A stretch of 64,000 nucleotides of DNA from Saprospiraceae bacterium (GCA_026986005.1 JALSPK010000209.1:1-64000), one strand, 5' to 3'. Shown: positions 51,577 through 62,853, counted from the stretch's first letter. Numbers and translations: made by a program. Notes: generated by a model not told the origin, from the letters alone.

Positions 51577-53490
51577 CTATAGCACCTTCACTTCGGTTCT
51601 TCTGTTAACAGCATGCTCTGCATCAGAGCATTTTACTCCATCAGAACAATGATTCTTCAGTCTAGATTCACCATAACCGACAGCTTTGATGCGTTTTTTT
51701 GCTATTCCTTTTCGTATCAAATACTTTTTTACACTCTGAGACCTCCTTTCTGATAGTTTTTGATTGTAGTCTCTTCTACCTCTAGAATCGGTATAAGAGC
51801 TAAGCTCAATTTCCAGTTTAGGATGAGATTTTAGATGATTGACAAGTTTGTCCAATTCTTTTTTAGCTTTACGGGTCAATTTATCTGAATCGTACTTATA
51901 AAGGATATCTTTCAATATCATAATTTCCCCGGTAGTAGTAGGTAGATATTTTACATATTTTTTGACTTTGTCCATTAATATATCAAAATTACCTGGTGTT
52001 ATTCCATATTCGATAATCAACTCCTTATTTATGTAACCTTCAGCACCTGCTATCATTTTTATGCGATTTCCTCGCAGCAAACTCAAAATATACTTTCCCC
52101 CTTTTTCATTCAACAAATCAATAGAGTCCCCCCCCTCTAATTCTATCTTAATATCTTTTATCGGCTTTTTTGTCTCTGAATCCAAAAATGCAAATACGAA
52201 TCTATCCTTAACACTAGGTTTCAATTTTATGTCAAAAAACCTGCTGTTTTTCTCCGTATTAACCACACTTGAATAGGGGATAAACCCATTTTTGACAACT
52301 TTTACTATATATGAGCCGGCAGATAATTTTACTTGGCTATTTCCATTTTTATCTGTATAAATGGGTGAGCTTTCTACAATCGTTGATGGATCAATTGTAT
52401 AGATAATCTCTTTTTCTATACCTTTAATTTTTGCTATTTTCGGACTTTCTTTTGCTACCAATTTATACTTAGAAAAAGTTATTTTAGCATTGTCAATCTT
52501 CTCTCCTGTATTGTTGTCGGATACATTTACTGTATAATATGTATTAAAAACTCTAAAAACAGATTTATTACAAGAAAATCTATATAAATCATCTTTTCCT
52601 TTTCCTCCTTGTCTATTTGAAGTAAAATATCCATCTAAAGCATCAGGACTCAATATCAGACCAAAATCATCATTTTCTGAATTAAACTTATCTCCTAAAT
52701 TTATTTTTGGCAAATACTTATCTTCAGCTTTATACGACACATATAAGTCAAAGCCCCCCTTTCCTCCATCAGCATCAGAAGCATAAAACAGATATTTAGA
52801 ATCATATATAAATGGGAAAGCTTCCTTTTTATCTGTATTTACAGTAGAGCCCAAATTCATCAATTCAATCCACCTTCCATTGACATATTTAATTGAGTAC
52901 AAGTCTGTTTTACCGTAGCCTCCCGGCATATCTGACGCAAAAATCAATTTTTTATTTGCTTCATCCCAAGTAGGATGAAAAACATTATACGTATTAGAAT
53001 TTAACGGAAACTCACTGTCCAATTTCCAAAATCCATTTTTGTACTTATAAATATATATCCCGAAAGTATTTACATTTTCTTCCTTGTCATGTCTTTTAAC
53101 TACTCCTTTTTTATTTCTGCTTAAAAACATAGTATTCTCATCAATGCTAAATGCGCACGGTCCAAAATGATTTTTCAATTTCAAATTATAGGAAAACAAA
53201 TCGTCATTCGAATATATTCCATTGCTATCTACCTCGCAAAATCTCAGCGTAAAAAAAGCTTCATCTATCTCTTTATCAAATTTTCTTTTTGCCCCTGGTC
53301 TAGACGAAACGTATACTATTCCGCTATCATAAAACATTGGCGAAAATTCTAAATATTTTGTATTTATTGCATCTATCCCAACAAATTTTAATGTATCTAA
53401 AACACCTTTGTCGATCAATTCTTTATAACCAAATTGAGCAAATAGGAAGTTGCTCATGAATATAAATAAAATAAAGATATATTTTTTCAT
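51577..53490 (-). CDS. OmpA-family envelope protein with PD40 propeller, T9SS-associated
   Basis: The 637-residue product has a signal peptide (NFLFAQ, near residue 19), PD40/WD40-like propeller repeats (about 40-310, including HPTWDEANKKLIFASDMPGGYGKTDLY), a carboxypeptidase-regulatory-like region (about 320-510) and an OmpA C-terminal domain (about 525-637: LEIELSSYTDSRGRRDYNQKLSERRSQSVKKYL) with the peptidoglycan-binding Asp/Arg pattern. This build resembles PorE-type proteins, which link T9SS parts to the cell wall. It follows porP in the same direction and probably works with it and the giant adhesin. Confidence 0.85.
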   Translation of the reverse strand: MKKYIFILFIFMSNFLFAQFGYKELIDKGVLDTLKFVGIDAINTKYLEFSPMFYDSGIVYVSSRPGAKRKFDKEIDEAFFTLRFCEVDSNGIYSNDDLFSYNLKLKNHFGPCAFSIDENTMFLSRNKKGVVKRHDKEENVNTFGIYIYKYKNGFWKLDSEFPLNSNTYNVFHPTWDEANKKLIFASDMPGGYGKTDLYSIKYVNGRWIELMNLGSTVNTDKKEAFPFIYDSKYLFYASDADGGKGGFDLYVSYKAEDKYLPKINLGDKFNSENDDFGLILSPDALDGYFTSNRQGGKGKDDLYRFSCNKSVFRVFNTYYTVNVSDNNTGEKIDNAKITFSKYKLVAKESPKIAKIKGIEKEIIYTIDPSTIVESSPIYTDKNGNSQVKLSAGSYIVKVVKNGFIPYSSVVNTEKNSRFFDIKLKPSVKDRFVFAFLDSETKKPIKDIKIELEGGDSIDLLNEKGGKYILSLLRGNRIKMIAGAEGYINKELIIEYGITPGNFDILMDKVKKYVKYLPTTTGEIMILKDILYKYDSDKLTRKAKKELDKLVNHLKSHPKLEIELSSYTDSRGRRDYNQKLSERRSQSVKKYLIRKGIAKKRIKAVGYGESRLKNHCSDGVKCSDAEHAVNRRTEVKVL

Positions 53491-53533
53491 ATGTTAAAAT
53501 TTAAAGCCAATCAAAAACTGACAAATTAAATAT

Positions 53534-54487
53534 TTAAAAAAATCTTGGATTAATTACCCTAACAGCTTTATCCTCTTTCCCAAAACAATATTGCAACAAT
53601 AACTCAACACTACCATTTTCATATTTTCTCAAAGGGGAAAGAGTCACATCATAAGCAGTTGCCATAAACAACCTGTTACTTATATGAAATCCAAGCAAAA
53701 AATCTATTGATTCAAACCAATTATCAGTAGTTCCCCCTGTTCTCAAAGTAGTAGCTGCATAAAATTTATCATAGAATAAAAACCCCAAATTCAAATCCAA
53801 GTTATAAGGCGAGTTTTCCGCCCATCTAAATAGTATTTGAGGCATTAATACAAGATTTTTTCTTATGTCCATAGCTCCCCCGGACATCAAATAAACATGA
53901 CGTACTTCAAAACTCTTCCTCTCCCCTACTTTCACATCAATATCAGCTCTCATCAATCTTGGCACAGCTGCCCCTACATAAAATCTGTTACTAGAATAAT
54001 AAACACCAAACCCAAGATTAAAAACCGATGTTTTATAGATTCCATGATCAATAGCCCCATCTTCAGATATAGACCTTATTATACTCAATCGAGGATCAGC
54101 AAAATCTTTTTTATAAGAACGCCCGGAAAATGACATCCCCATACTTAAACTTCCACTATTTATCTTAAATCTATAAGCATAAATACCTTCTATCGTCATC
54201 TTTTCACTTACTCCAATCGAATGTCTTGAAATATTGAGCCCTAGTCCAACTTTACCAAATAACGGAAAATTCACACTCAAGGATTGAGCTTTGGGCGATC
54301 CGTCAAACCCGGTCCACTGGTCTCTAATAATTCCAGTTATACATAATGCTTCATCATTTCCCGCATATGCCGGATTTATTCCCAATTTATTATACATAAA
54401 CTGAGTATACAAATTATCTTGTTGAGCTGATATCCCAGAGACGACAACACCTATTACAATCAACACTTTTAAATATTTTAATATCAT
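53534..54487 (-). CDS. PorP/SprF-family type IX secretion outer-membrane protein
   Basis: The 317-residue product has a signal peptide ending near GISAQ, then QDNLYTQFMYNKLGINPAYAG, the signature opening of PorP/SprF proteins, and GIIRDQWTGFDGSPKAQSLSVNFP. It ends in Phe (NPRFF), as outer-membrane barrels do. SprF-like proteins are needed for secretion of the type B sorting-domain adhesin encoded next to them. Here the upstream neighbour is exactly such an adhesin, and the downstream neighbour is an OmpA protein. Confidence 0.93.
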   Translation of the reverse strand: MILKYLKVLIVIGVVVSGISAQQDNLYTQFMYNKLGINPAYAGNDEALCITGIIRDQWTGFDGSPKAQSLSVNFPLFGKVGLGLNISRHSIGVSEKMTIEGIYAYRFKINSGSLSMGMSFSGRSYKKDFADPRLSIIRSISEDGAIDHGIYKTSVFNLGFGVYYSSNRFYVGAAVPRLMRADIDVKVGERKSFEVRHVYLMSGGAMDIRKNLVLMPQILFRWAENSPYNLDLNLGFLFYDKFYAATTLRTGGTTDNWFESIDFLLGFHISNRLFMATAYDVTLSPLRKYENGSVELLLQYCFGKEDKAVRVINPRFF

Positions 54488-54523
54488 AATTCTTTATTTA
54501 TCATTAATAGAAGTTGAATTTAC

Positions 54524-57500
54524 CTATCTTTCAATTACAAAAAAACCTTTTATTGCCTTTCCATTACTACCAAATGGATACAAAATATAGTAATAAGTAC
54601 CGACAGGCAAATCTTTCTGATTGTAAGTACCATGCCAATCATTTTTATAATCAAATGATCTATAAACTTGACTACCCCATTCATTAAATACTATCAATTC
54701 ACTTTTTTGATGACCTTCCGATTCTAAACACGGAAAAACCAATTCATCATTGACACCATCGCCATTGGGAGTAATGACATTCACTCCAAAACAATCATCA
54801 CTATCCCCAACATTTATAATAATTGTTCCTTCATCTTGATTCTCAGCACATGATAATTTAGCAACACTATATTTCAGTAGAACCTTGCCTATAAATTCAG
54901 GAAAAGGCGTATATGTAAAGCTTCCGGCTCCATTATCTATCAATTCTCCATGAATATCTCCAATTCCGGAAATTGTGATTTTTGTATCTTCTATCTGAAG
55001 GTCATTCTCCATGGGTTCAAAATCCAGTTCAGAATTATATGGTGTTGAATATTCATCATCATTAACTTCTGGTACATACTCTAAATACACTGTACTCGTA
55101 TCTCTTGAATAATCCAAACATACACCATGCGACAAGCTCCATACAAAATAATTATTACCAAAATCTAAATTGAATACTTTTGTCTTAGCTTTTTCCGGAT
55201 GTTCAATAGAAGTAATTGTACCAATGGAATACCATCTTCCGTTCGGATCAGGATTCGCTACAATCTCAACCTCATTTTGATTACATACGAAAACATCTTT
55301 CACCACTTCGGCTTTCCTATTAGGTGCAATATTAACTATAAACCTTGTAATGCCTGATTCATCTGATTCACATCCCTGTTTTTCTGCAACTACAAATATA
55401 CTATTTTCTCCATCAATAAAATCTTTAAAATCATTAATAGAGACACATCTTTCTTTACTCGAAACCAAAAGTATTGGCACCGAATTATTCAGATACCATG
55501 AATACATAGTATTCGCTTCCACCTCTTCCAAGCACAAATTTACTACATCATCTCCCTGACTGACACAAAACGAAGTGTCCACAGGAATAATATTAGGTAT
55601 ATTGGGTCGCTCTACTACATCCACTACAAAGCCGTCAGATTGAACAGACTCACATCCATTAACAATAACAGTTAGCACATAAACTCCTGCACTACTAACA
55701 CTAGCAGGAAATATAATAGGCTCTCTAGCATTTGAAACAAAATGGTTTGGACCGACCCAACTAAATTCAGCATTTGGCCCATAGTTCGTTATCAACTTCA
55801 GTTCAATCTTTTCTCCTTCACATATCTGATTTGTTCCTGTAATAAATGGCTGATTTGGTCTTGAAAATACAGATATTTCTATTTTCTCTGACAAATCAGA
55901 TACACACCCATTTTCTTCAATATAAACTGAAAACTCTCCTGTCTTATCAATATTAGCAAATGGGATTATAAAATATGGCTTTTTTGTATCATATTCTCCA
56001 TCCTTTGGCGTTACCCAATGAAAAATAACATCTTTACCATAACTATTTTCAACATAAAGCATGATTGAATCTCCTTCACACACTACACTAGCATCAACTT
56101 TCAATTCCGGTACTCTCGGCCTTTTATTAACACTAACTGAAGTAGATTCAATTTTTGATTCACAAAATCCATCTGATATAACAAGCTCGTACAAGCCATT
56201 ATCTATTGTATCAAAATCACAAATCTCTGCAATGCTGTCTTGCGAAACAAAACTATTTGGACCTGTCCAACTATAATTGAAAGCTATATTGTTAGGAAAA
56301 ACAGAAGGATAAAAATTAACACATTCACCTTCTCCTATACAGTTTGCGGCATCGTTACTCAATGCAGTTATCTTTGGTCTCCTCCTGACTTCTACATTGG
56401 TTGAAGAGTAGTACTCACATGAGGATTCAGTCGTCACTACCAATTGGTAATCTCCGGACATCGAAGCTACAAAATTAGGGTTCTGAATTTTTGACTCATA
56501 CCCATTTGGCCCTGTCCATAAGTAGTCAGCATTCTGAATTGACGGAGCAAACAATGATATAGTATCCCCTTCACATACAGGCCCATTATTAGATGCATCA
56601 ACACTATATGCACCTTCGACCTTTATATTACTTACGAGTGATGTGTCTGAATAGCAATTACCGTTCTTTACCACTACTTTCCATTCCCCATTATATTCTG
56701 TCAATGCATCTTCTATGACAAGTGAATTTGATATTTCACTTTTAAATAATACTCCATTGTGAAACCAAATATAATTATCTGCATTTGTAATATTATTTAT
56801 ACTTAAAACAATATCCGCACCTTCACAAAACAAGGTATCACTCTCAATAACCGGCGTGATTGGTCTAGGCAATACTACCAACTCAACCTTTGCCGTATCT
56901 GTACAAATCCCATTGCTGACAGCTAAATAATATGTCCCTTGATTTAATGCATTTATATTATCAAAAACAGGAGGATTCTGTTGTGAATTATCAAATCCAT
57001 TTGGTCCCCACCAGTGATAATCCGTACCTTCGGATTCAGTCATCAATTGAAATATATCTCCTTCACACAGACTGACAAAACTTCGTTCCACCTCAGCATT
57101 TGGTTGCTTAAGCACTTCTATAAGTAGCGAAGTCGATGCTAATGACTCGCAATTAGAACTTTTAACAACTACATAATAATAATGCTCACCGGATGACGGG
57201 GTCAAATTAAAACTTGCATTTGTCGTTGAGTCTATTAAACTCCCGGTTGGATATGAACCCTCATACCAATAATACTTTACCGCACTTGAATAAGTATTTG
57301 TTTCTAAAACAAGCCCTTCGTTTGAGCATATTTTTAATTTACTACTAGTCAACTCCGGCTTACTCAAGTCTTCAAAGGAAACTTCTACAAATCCGGTACT
57401 TGTACAACCATTTAATCCGGTAGCTGTCACAGAATAAGTCCCCGAATAAGTATCGTCGGCATTTGGTCTAACCGGATTCTCCAAATTAGAAGCAAATCCT

Positions 57501-60500
57501 AATGGACCATTCCAGTCAATAGTCCATGTACCATCCGGCTCGTCAGGCAAATTTGCAAACAACTTCAAAGTATCATGAAAGCAAATTCCTGCTTTGTATG
57601 TAGGTTCAAGTGGAGCGAGGTCTATCTTAATGTTCAAACTACATGAATCAACCAATCCGGATTTATCCCAAACAAATAATTTCACGTTTTCAGTATTCCC
57701 GCTTTGGGAACAATCAAATGAATTGGGAAATACAGCCATAGAATCTATTTCACAGTTATCGAAACTATTGTACCCTATACTTTGTGGATCTAAAATTGTT
57801 TTTGATACTCCATTTGGATTCACAAACAAAACATAAAACTCTTCACATACAGCAGTCGGTGCTTGTTTATCAATTACCTCCACATTAAATGAACAGGTGT
57901 CTTTGTTTTCCGAACCATCATCTACTATATAATAAACCTTAGATAGCCCTCCCTTAAAATCTATAAAATGCGGAATTTCACTATCTCCATATGAAGTATA
58001 TTCTTTGTGTGTTGCTCCTGTTATATAATATGACAAATCAATTTTGTCGTATTCCAAAGTAAAAAACATTTTGCTTATACCATCATTATCTCCATCATCG
58101 GCTACGGCAGAATTATCACATGGATTAATGCTATTCGTATTTATCACAGGTCTGGCAGTAAACATAATAACTCCATCCCCCGCCCATTGGCTAACTTTCG
58201 AACTATCAAGTTTGATAGTAGTAAATGAAGGAGAAGAACAATCTCCGGCAATAGTGTTATTATTTGCACTAGATGTATTGCCAATCACTAAACCATCTTC
58301 GCTCAATATCTCAAAATACTCATCAACTTCATCTATATCACCAACAATCTTCACTTTCAAAAATGGATTGGAGATTAATCTGTCCGCACTTATACCTTTA
58401 AATGTATAGACCTTGCTATTGGCAACAAACTCATTTAATCCGGTATTAAAGCTAAATGAGATTAATGCATCATTTGTATTATCAGGAATTGTCTGCTTCA
58501 CACCAAAAGTTGAACCACAATTATCGCTCACTTCAATATCCAAAGGCAATGGCAATAAGTATGAGCAAGTGTCATCATTTAATTCAACTGATATATTTGC
58601 AGGGCATCTAACTTCTGGTTGTTGCTCATCAAAAATATTGATCTGTTGTGTACATATTGCTGCATTATTACCGCAATCCAATACTCTGTAATTTAGAGTA
58701 TGATTGCCTATCGACAACAAGGAATCAATGCTTTCTCCTCCACTTATTATTTCATATTCTCCTTCATCTATTTTCAAAGAATATCTTAGAGAATTGGGAT
58801 TATCTCTTGTGTATAACAAATCTACTGATACACTACTACCTCCACAGATATCATTTATTGATAAATCTCCGTATCCAACAATTTGATTTGGAATTAATGT
58901 CAATGTCAAAGAACCATCCAATATCCAACTTTTGAACTGATCAAGAGGTAATTTATCTGCAATATCCATCACTAATTGTGAACATTCGGTCTCAATCTGC
59001 TCAGTGGTATCCAATACAACCCCATTTTCCCCATATATGACAAAAAACTCTGTAGCACCATTTGCATCCAGTTTATTAAAGTCTAAAATCAATGACAATA
59101 TCTCAACTGCATTGACCTCATTTGGGTTAAAAGGCCCTATCTCCAAAACAACAGGATCCACAGGTATAGTCTTGCTTCCTGCAACAGGAGATGTTATTGT
59201 TTTTACTATATGTTTATTGACCTCAATATTTGAGCCCGCACAGTTATCCGTAACATCAGGCATTACCAACTTTACATTCATCTCACAAGCATCAGCAGGT
59301 AACACAAATGACGTATCTTTGGGGCAAGAATGCAACTTCGGTTTGACTATATCTACCATTGCAAACCTCCTTGTAAAAGATACCGTATTGAAACACCTAT
59401 CAAAAAACACGAAGTCTACATCTTTGTAGTACAACACAGTATCATTAGCACAGACAAGTGTATCAGGCATATCAAATTTAACTAAATCACCAGGATAAGT
59501 ACTTCTGTCTCCAGGAGTATAAGTGCCGGGAACCCAAGCAACTTGATATACTTTATTACAATTATCAGTCACTTGAGCATTGCCTTTTGTAGATATCCAT
59601 TCATTGAATGCATCTTCAAATAATACATTGTCATCACAGCTAAGGGTAATATTGGACGGTTCATGAATAACAACAGGATAAATACTATCAATTACAGTTA
59701 TATCTTGTGTTTTTACATTGCTATTACCACAAGCATCTGTTAGCGTCCACGTCCTAAGTATATGATATTGGCAGCCTGTACCCACTTGTTCATCTTCATA
59801 ACTAATTATCACAGTATTATCACAATTATCCAAAACATTCTCCGGACTACCCGTAATATTAAAATCATCTACATCGGTACATTCCACTTCGATATCAGCC
59901 GGGACCTCAAAATAAGGTCTTGTAGTATCTATCACCGTTATTGTCCTGGTATGAACAATATAATTATCGCATTCATCATCAGTTTCCCATTTTTGATTAA
60001 TTGTATAATTATAATAACTACAAGAATCAGGATTATCGCTTTTGTCAACGTCTAATTCGCTAAACAAAACTATTAATTCTCCCTTACAATCATCAAATGC
60101 TCTCACTTCAGGTCTTGGTATTTCCGCCGAACAATCAATGATAGTATCTTGCGGTAAAACAGAAAAAACCGGCTCTGAATCATCATAAGATTTGTATGTC
60201 GTTCCAGTCGGAGAAGCATGTGTATTGCCACATTCATCCTCAGCAATAAAAAAGACAGTTACAGCATAATTGCAATATTCTTTAGCTGACAATTTATAGG
60301 GCTTATCACCCACCTCTTCAAATCCTCCTCCTCCTTTATCATCTGACCAGTTAAATTTCCACACTATGTCTTCTGTATCTGTGCAATTATCCTCAACTCT
60401 AGCTCCCCCTCTATCATCTATCCACGCTTCCAACAACGAATCCGAATCTACATTACAAACAATTTCCAACGAACTTGGATTTTTAGTAAATTCAGGTCTG

Positions 60501-61147
60501 TCATTATCATAAGTGAAAAAACTAGCAGAAAATGTATCAATAGCAGCATTCCCGTATTGATCTTCCGCACTAAATTTAACAGTAACATTTCGCGTGTTAC
60601 CACAATTATCGTTTACAGATTGATTGAATTCTGTTTCAGTCTCCTGTAATGTTTTATTGGCAACGTAAACAATATTATCACAATTATCTTCAGCAACCAT
60701 TCCTCCGTGATTATTGTACCAGACGTGCAATTTTGTAGTAATAGCTCCCTCTTCAGTCTGGCATGGATAAGATTCATCTTGGGGCTCAACTGTTATAACC
60801 GGAATCAATGTATCAACAATATCAATATCAAATGAAAAGTAATCCACATTACCTTGATCGTCTACAGCTTTGTATATCACTAAAATCGTCTGTCCTGCGT
60901 TTACATTTTGTCCTATCACATAGTTATTGCTTATACTATCAACATCAAACGACACAATTGTCGCACCAATTGTCGAACTTACCGTTGGAGTATTGGGATG
61001 TCCCCAATCCAAGGGTACTTCACAATTTGAGTCAACATACAATGTATCCGGACCTGTGTATTCAAAGCTAAATTGTCCCGAAACCTGACAAAGAGCAAAT
61101 ACCCACAAAACAATTATTATTACGATTCTAAATGTAAAATTCATCAT
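54524..61147 (-). CDS. Giant T9SS adhesin with HYR/Ig-like repeats and type B sorting domain
   Basis: The 2207-residue product has a signal peptide (CQVSGQ, near residue 24). Residues ~30-1130 carry repeated HYR-like units with CDN, DECGN and VIDxxxP motifs; ~1190-1960 carry about nine Ig/PKD-like units with the recurring GPNGF/GPNSF/GPNHF and SGxYxLxV pattern; a region with the motif FTYTPFPEFIGKVLLKYSV follows. The end (about 2115-2207: GVNVITPNGDGVNDELVFP, VFNEWGSQVYRS, LPVGTYYYIL) is a type B gliding-motility-associated sorting domain. It is probably a cell-surface adhesin used in attachment or gliding, secreted with the PorP-type partner encoded next. Confidence 0.92.
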   Translation of the reverse strand: MMNFTFRIVIIIVLWVFALCQVSGQFSFEYTGPDTLYVDSNCEVPLDWGHPNTPTVSSTIGATIVSFDVDSISNNYVIGQNVNAGQTILVIYKAVDDQGNVDYFSFDIDIVDTLIPVITVEPQDESYPCQTEEGAITTKLHVWYNNHGGMVAEDNCDNIVYVANKTLQETETEFNQSVNDNCGNTRNVTVKFSAEDQYGNAAIDTFSASFFTYDNDRPEFTKNPSSLEIVCNVDSDSLLEAWIDDRGGARVEDNCTDTEDIVWKFNWSDDKGGGGFEEVGDKPYKLSAKEYCNYAVTVFFIAEDECGNTHASPTGTTYKSYDDSEPVFSVLPQDTIIDCSAEIPRPEVRAFDDCKGELIVLFSELDVDKSDNPDSCSYYNYTINQKWETDDECDNYIVHTRTITVIDTTRPYFEVPADIEVECTDVDDFNITGSPENVLDNCDNTVIISYEDEQVGTGCQYHILRTWTLTDACGNSNVKTQDITVIDSIYPVVIHEPSNITLSCDDNVLFEDAFNEWISTKGNAQVTDNCNKVYQVAWVPGTYTPGDRSTYPGDLVKFDMPDTLVCANDTVLYYKDVDFVFFDRCFNTVSFTRRFAMVDIVKPKLHSCPKDTSFVLPADACEMNVKLVMPDVTDNCAGSNIEVNKHIVKTITSPVAGSKTIPVDPVVLEIGPFNPNEVNAVEILSLILDFNKLDANGATEFFVIYGENGVVLDTTEQIETECSQLVMDIADKLPLDQFKSWILDGSLTLTLIPNQIVGYGDLSINDICGGSSVSVDLLYTRDNPNSLRYSLKIDEGEYEIISGGESIDSLLSIGNHTLNYRVLDCGNNAAICTQQINIFDEQQPEVRCPANISVELNDDTCSYLLPLPLDIEVSDNCGSTFGVKQTIPDNTNDALISFSFNTGLNEFVANSKVYTFKGISADRLISNPFLKVKIVGDIDEVDEYFEILSEDGLVIGNTSSANNNTIAGDCSSPSFTTIKLDSSKVSQWAGDGVIMFTARPVINTNSINPCDNSAVADDGDNDGISKMFFTLEYDKIDLSYYITGATHKEYTSYGDSEIPHFIDFKGGLSKVYYIVDDGSENKDTCSFNVEVIDKQAPTAVCEEFYVLFVNPNGVSKTILDPQSIGYNSFDNCEIDSMAVFPNSFDCSQSGNTENVKLFVWDKSGLVDSCSLNIKIDLAPLEPTYKAGICFHDTLKLFANLPDEPDGTWTIDWNGPLGFASNLENPVRPNADDTYSGTYSVTATGLNGCTSTGFVEVSFEDLSKPELTSSKLKICSNEGLVLETNTYSSAVKYYWYEGSYPTGSLIDSTTNASFNLTPSSGEHYYYVVVKSSNCESLASTSLLIEVLKQPNAEVERSFVSLCEGDIFQLMTESEGTDYHWWGPNGFDNSQQNPPVFDNINALNQGTYYLAVSNGICTDTAKVELVVLPRPITPVIESDTLFCEGADIVLSINNITNADNYIWFHNGVLFKSEISNSLVIEDALTEYNGEWKVVVKNGNCYSDTSLVSNIKVEGAYSVDASNNGPVCEGDTISLFAPSIQNADYLWTGPNGYESKIQNPNFVASMSGDYQLVVTTESSCEYYSSTNVEVRRRPKITALSNDAANCIGEGECVNFYPSVFPNNIAFNYSWTGPNSFVSQDSIAEICDFDTIDNGLYELVISDGFCESKIESTSVSVNKRPRVPELKVDASVVCEGDSIMLYVENSYGKDVIFHWVTPKDGEYDTKKPYFIIPFANIDKTGEFSVYIEENGCVSDLSEKIEISVFSRPNQPFITGTNQICEGEKIELKLITNYGPNAEFSWVGPNHFVSNAREPIIFPASVSSAGVYVLTVIVNGCESVQSDGFVVDVVERPNIPNIIPVDTSFCVSQGDDVVNLCLEEVEANTMYSWYLNNSVPILLVSSKERCVSINDFKDFIDGENSIFVVAEKQGCESDESGITRFIVNIAPNRKAEVVKDVFVCNQNEVEIVANPDPNGRWYSIGTITSIEHPEKAKTKVFNLDFGNNYFVWSLSHGVCLDYSRDTSTVYLEYVPEVNDDEYSTPYNSELDFEPMENDLQIEDTKITISGIGDIHGELIDNGAGSFTYTPFPEFIGKVLLKYSVAKLSCAENQDEGTIIINVGDSDDCFGVNVITPNGDGVNDELVFPCLESEGHQKSELIVFNEWGSQVYRSFDYKNDWHGTYNQKDLPVGTYYYILYPFGSNGKAIKGFFVIER

Positions 61148-61158
61148 TTTAATACTTT

Positions 61159-62709
61159 TTAATTAGTTGTCTTACCCTTAATGATTACATCAAAGCTATC
61201 AAACGCTACATCAAATCTCGATAATGTTTTATTTTTTTTCAAAACCTCCATTGTTTCAAACAAATCAGGACCCTTTGTTGTGCCTGTAACAGCTACTCTC
61301 AACAAAGGAAATATATTTCCAAAACTCAATTCATTTGACTCTATATAGTTTTTTATTAATTCTTCGATATTTTCTTTATTAAAATTCTTCAGACTACTTA
61401 ATTCCTCTTTTATCTTTTTTACATGTCCGGCATTTGGCTCTTTCCACTTCTTTCTGACAATCTTTTCCTGATAATTAAAGTTATCCGTAAAGAAAAATAC
61501 TCCTGATTCAAGTATATCAGGTAAAAGTTCAATACGAGCCTTCATCAAACTAACAACACGCTTCAAATAATCCATATCTATCTCGTATCCTTCTTCTTCA
61601 ATCAAAGGCATTATCAATTCAGCAAGCTCTTCATCTTTCTTAGCCAAAATATATTGTTGATTAAACCATTTTGCCTTGTCTATATTGAATCGTGCTCCCG
61701 ATTTCACAATCTTTTCAATCGAAAATGATTTAATCAAATCAGATAGAACAAAAATCTCCTGCTCTGTTCCGGGATTCCAACCCAACAGAGCTAAAAAATT
61801 GATCGTAGCATCAGGTAAGAACCCAAATTCTTTAAATCCTATAAAACTATCTTCAGGATTATCTGAATTCCAACTCAAAGGGAAAACTGGAAATCCAAAC
61901 TTTGCTCCATCCCTTTTACTTAATTTACCCTTTCCCACCGGTTTTAGAATCAAAGGTAAGTGTGCAAATTGTGGCATGGAATCTTCCCAACATAAATATT
62001 TGTACAAAAGTACATGGTGAGCAGTACTCGGCAGCCATTCCTCACCCCTGATAACATGTGTTATTTTCATCAAATGATCATCTACAATATTAGCTAAATG
62101 ATATGTGGGCATTCCATCTGTTTTTAACATCACTTTGTCATCAAGTTCGCTAGTATCAAAGCTTACCTCTCCCCTAACCATGTCGGTAAAAGTTATTTTT
62201 TCATTTTCAGGTACTTTAATCCTTATCACAAAAGGAGTTCCATTAGCAATCAGCTCTTTGCTTTTTGCTTTACCCAATACAAGACTATTATTCATGCTCA
62301 TCCTGGTAGAATAATCATATTTGGGGGAATGAACTCCTTGAGATTTCATATCTGCTCTCCACATTTCCAATTCTTGAGCTGTGTCAAATGCATAATATGC
62401 ATAATCCATGCTTACCAATTTTTCTGCATATTTGGCATAAATAGCCTTCCTTTCACTTTGTCTGTAAGGTCCAAATTCTCCTCCTGATTCAGGACTCTCA
62501 TCAAATCCCAGCCCAAGCCACTCTAAAGATTTTTTAATATAATCTTCCGCCCCTTCTACATATCTAGTCTGATCAGTATCCTCTATTCTCAATACAAATG
62601 TTCCTTTGTTTTTCTTTGCAAACAAATAATTGTATAACGCTGTTCGTACCCCACCAATATGTAACGGCCCTGTAGGACTAGGAGCAAATCTCACTCTAAC
62701 ATTTCCCAT
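61159..62709 (-). CDS. gltX: Glutamyl-tRNA synthetase
   Basis: From the ATG at 62709 (MGNVRVRFAPSPTG) the product has 516 residues. It shows RFAPSPTGPLHIGGVRTALYN (HIGH-type motif), VLRIEDTDQTRYVEG and the KLSKRDG motif (KMSKS type) near residue 255. It charges tRNA-Glu in the cytoplasm. The longer frame from 62754 adds 15 residues with no match to the family, and a TATCTTTG box lies upstream at 62795-62788. The adhesin gene starts 11 bases after its stop, an unusual close link between a housekeeping gene and a surface protein. Confidence 0.96.
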   Translation of the reverse strand: MGNVRVRFAPSPTGPLHIGGVRTALYNYLFAKKNKGTFVLRIEDTDQTRYVEGAEDYIKKSLEWLGLGFDESPESGGEFGPYRQSERKAIYAKYAEKLVSMDYAYYAFDTAQELEMWRADMKSQGVHSPKYDYSTRMSMNNSLVLGKAKSKELIANGTPFVIRIKVPENEKITFTDMVRGEVSFDTSELDDKVMLKTDGMPTYHLANIVDDHLMKITHVIRGEEWLPSTAHHVLLYKYLCWEDSMPQFAHLPLILKPVGKGKLSKRDGAKFGFPVFPLSWNSDNPEDSFIGFKEFGFLPDATINFLALLGWNPGTEQEIFVLSDLIKSFSIEKIVKSGARFNIDKAKWFNQQYILAKKDEELAELIMPLIEEEGYEIDMDYLKRVVSLMKARIELLPDILESGVFFFTDNFNYQEKIVRKKWKEPNAGHVKKIKEELSSLKNFNKENIEELIKNYIESNELSFGNIFPLLRVAVTGTTKGPDLFETMEVLKKNKTLSRFDVAFDSFDVIIKGKTTN

Positions 62710-62787
62710 ATTCTTGTATTTAATTATTTTTTTATATCTATAATAAACTATCATCCTGACACAATCATTTCAAATGTGCAGAAATAA

Positions 62788-62795
62788 CAAAGATA
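62788..62795 (-). promoter_or_regulatory. -7 box of gltX
   Basis: TATCTTTG on the minus strand fits TAnnTTTG. It would start transcription near 62781, about 70 bases before the preferred ATG at 62709. Confidence 0.45.
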
Positions 62796-62853
62796 ATAAA
62801 CATATTGAAAAAATTAGTATATATAGTGAAACAAATCGTTACAAAATATTTAG

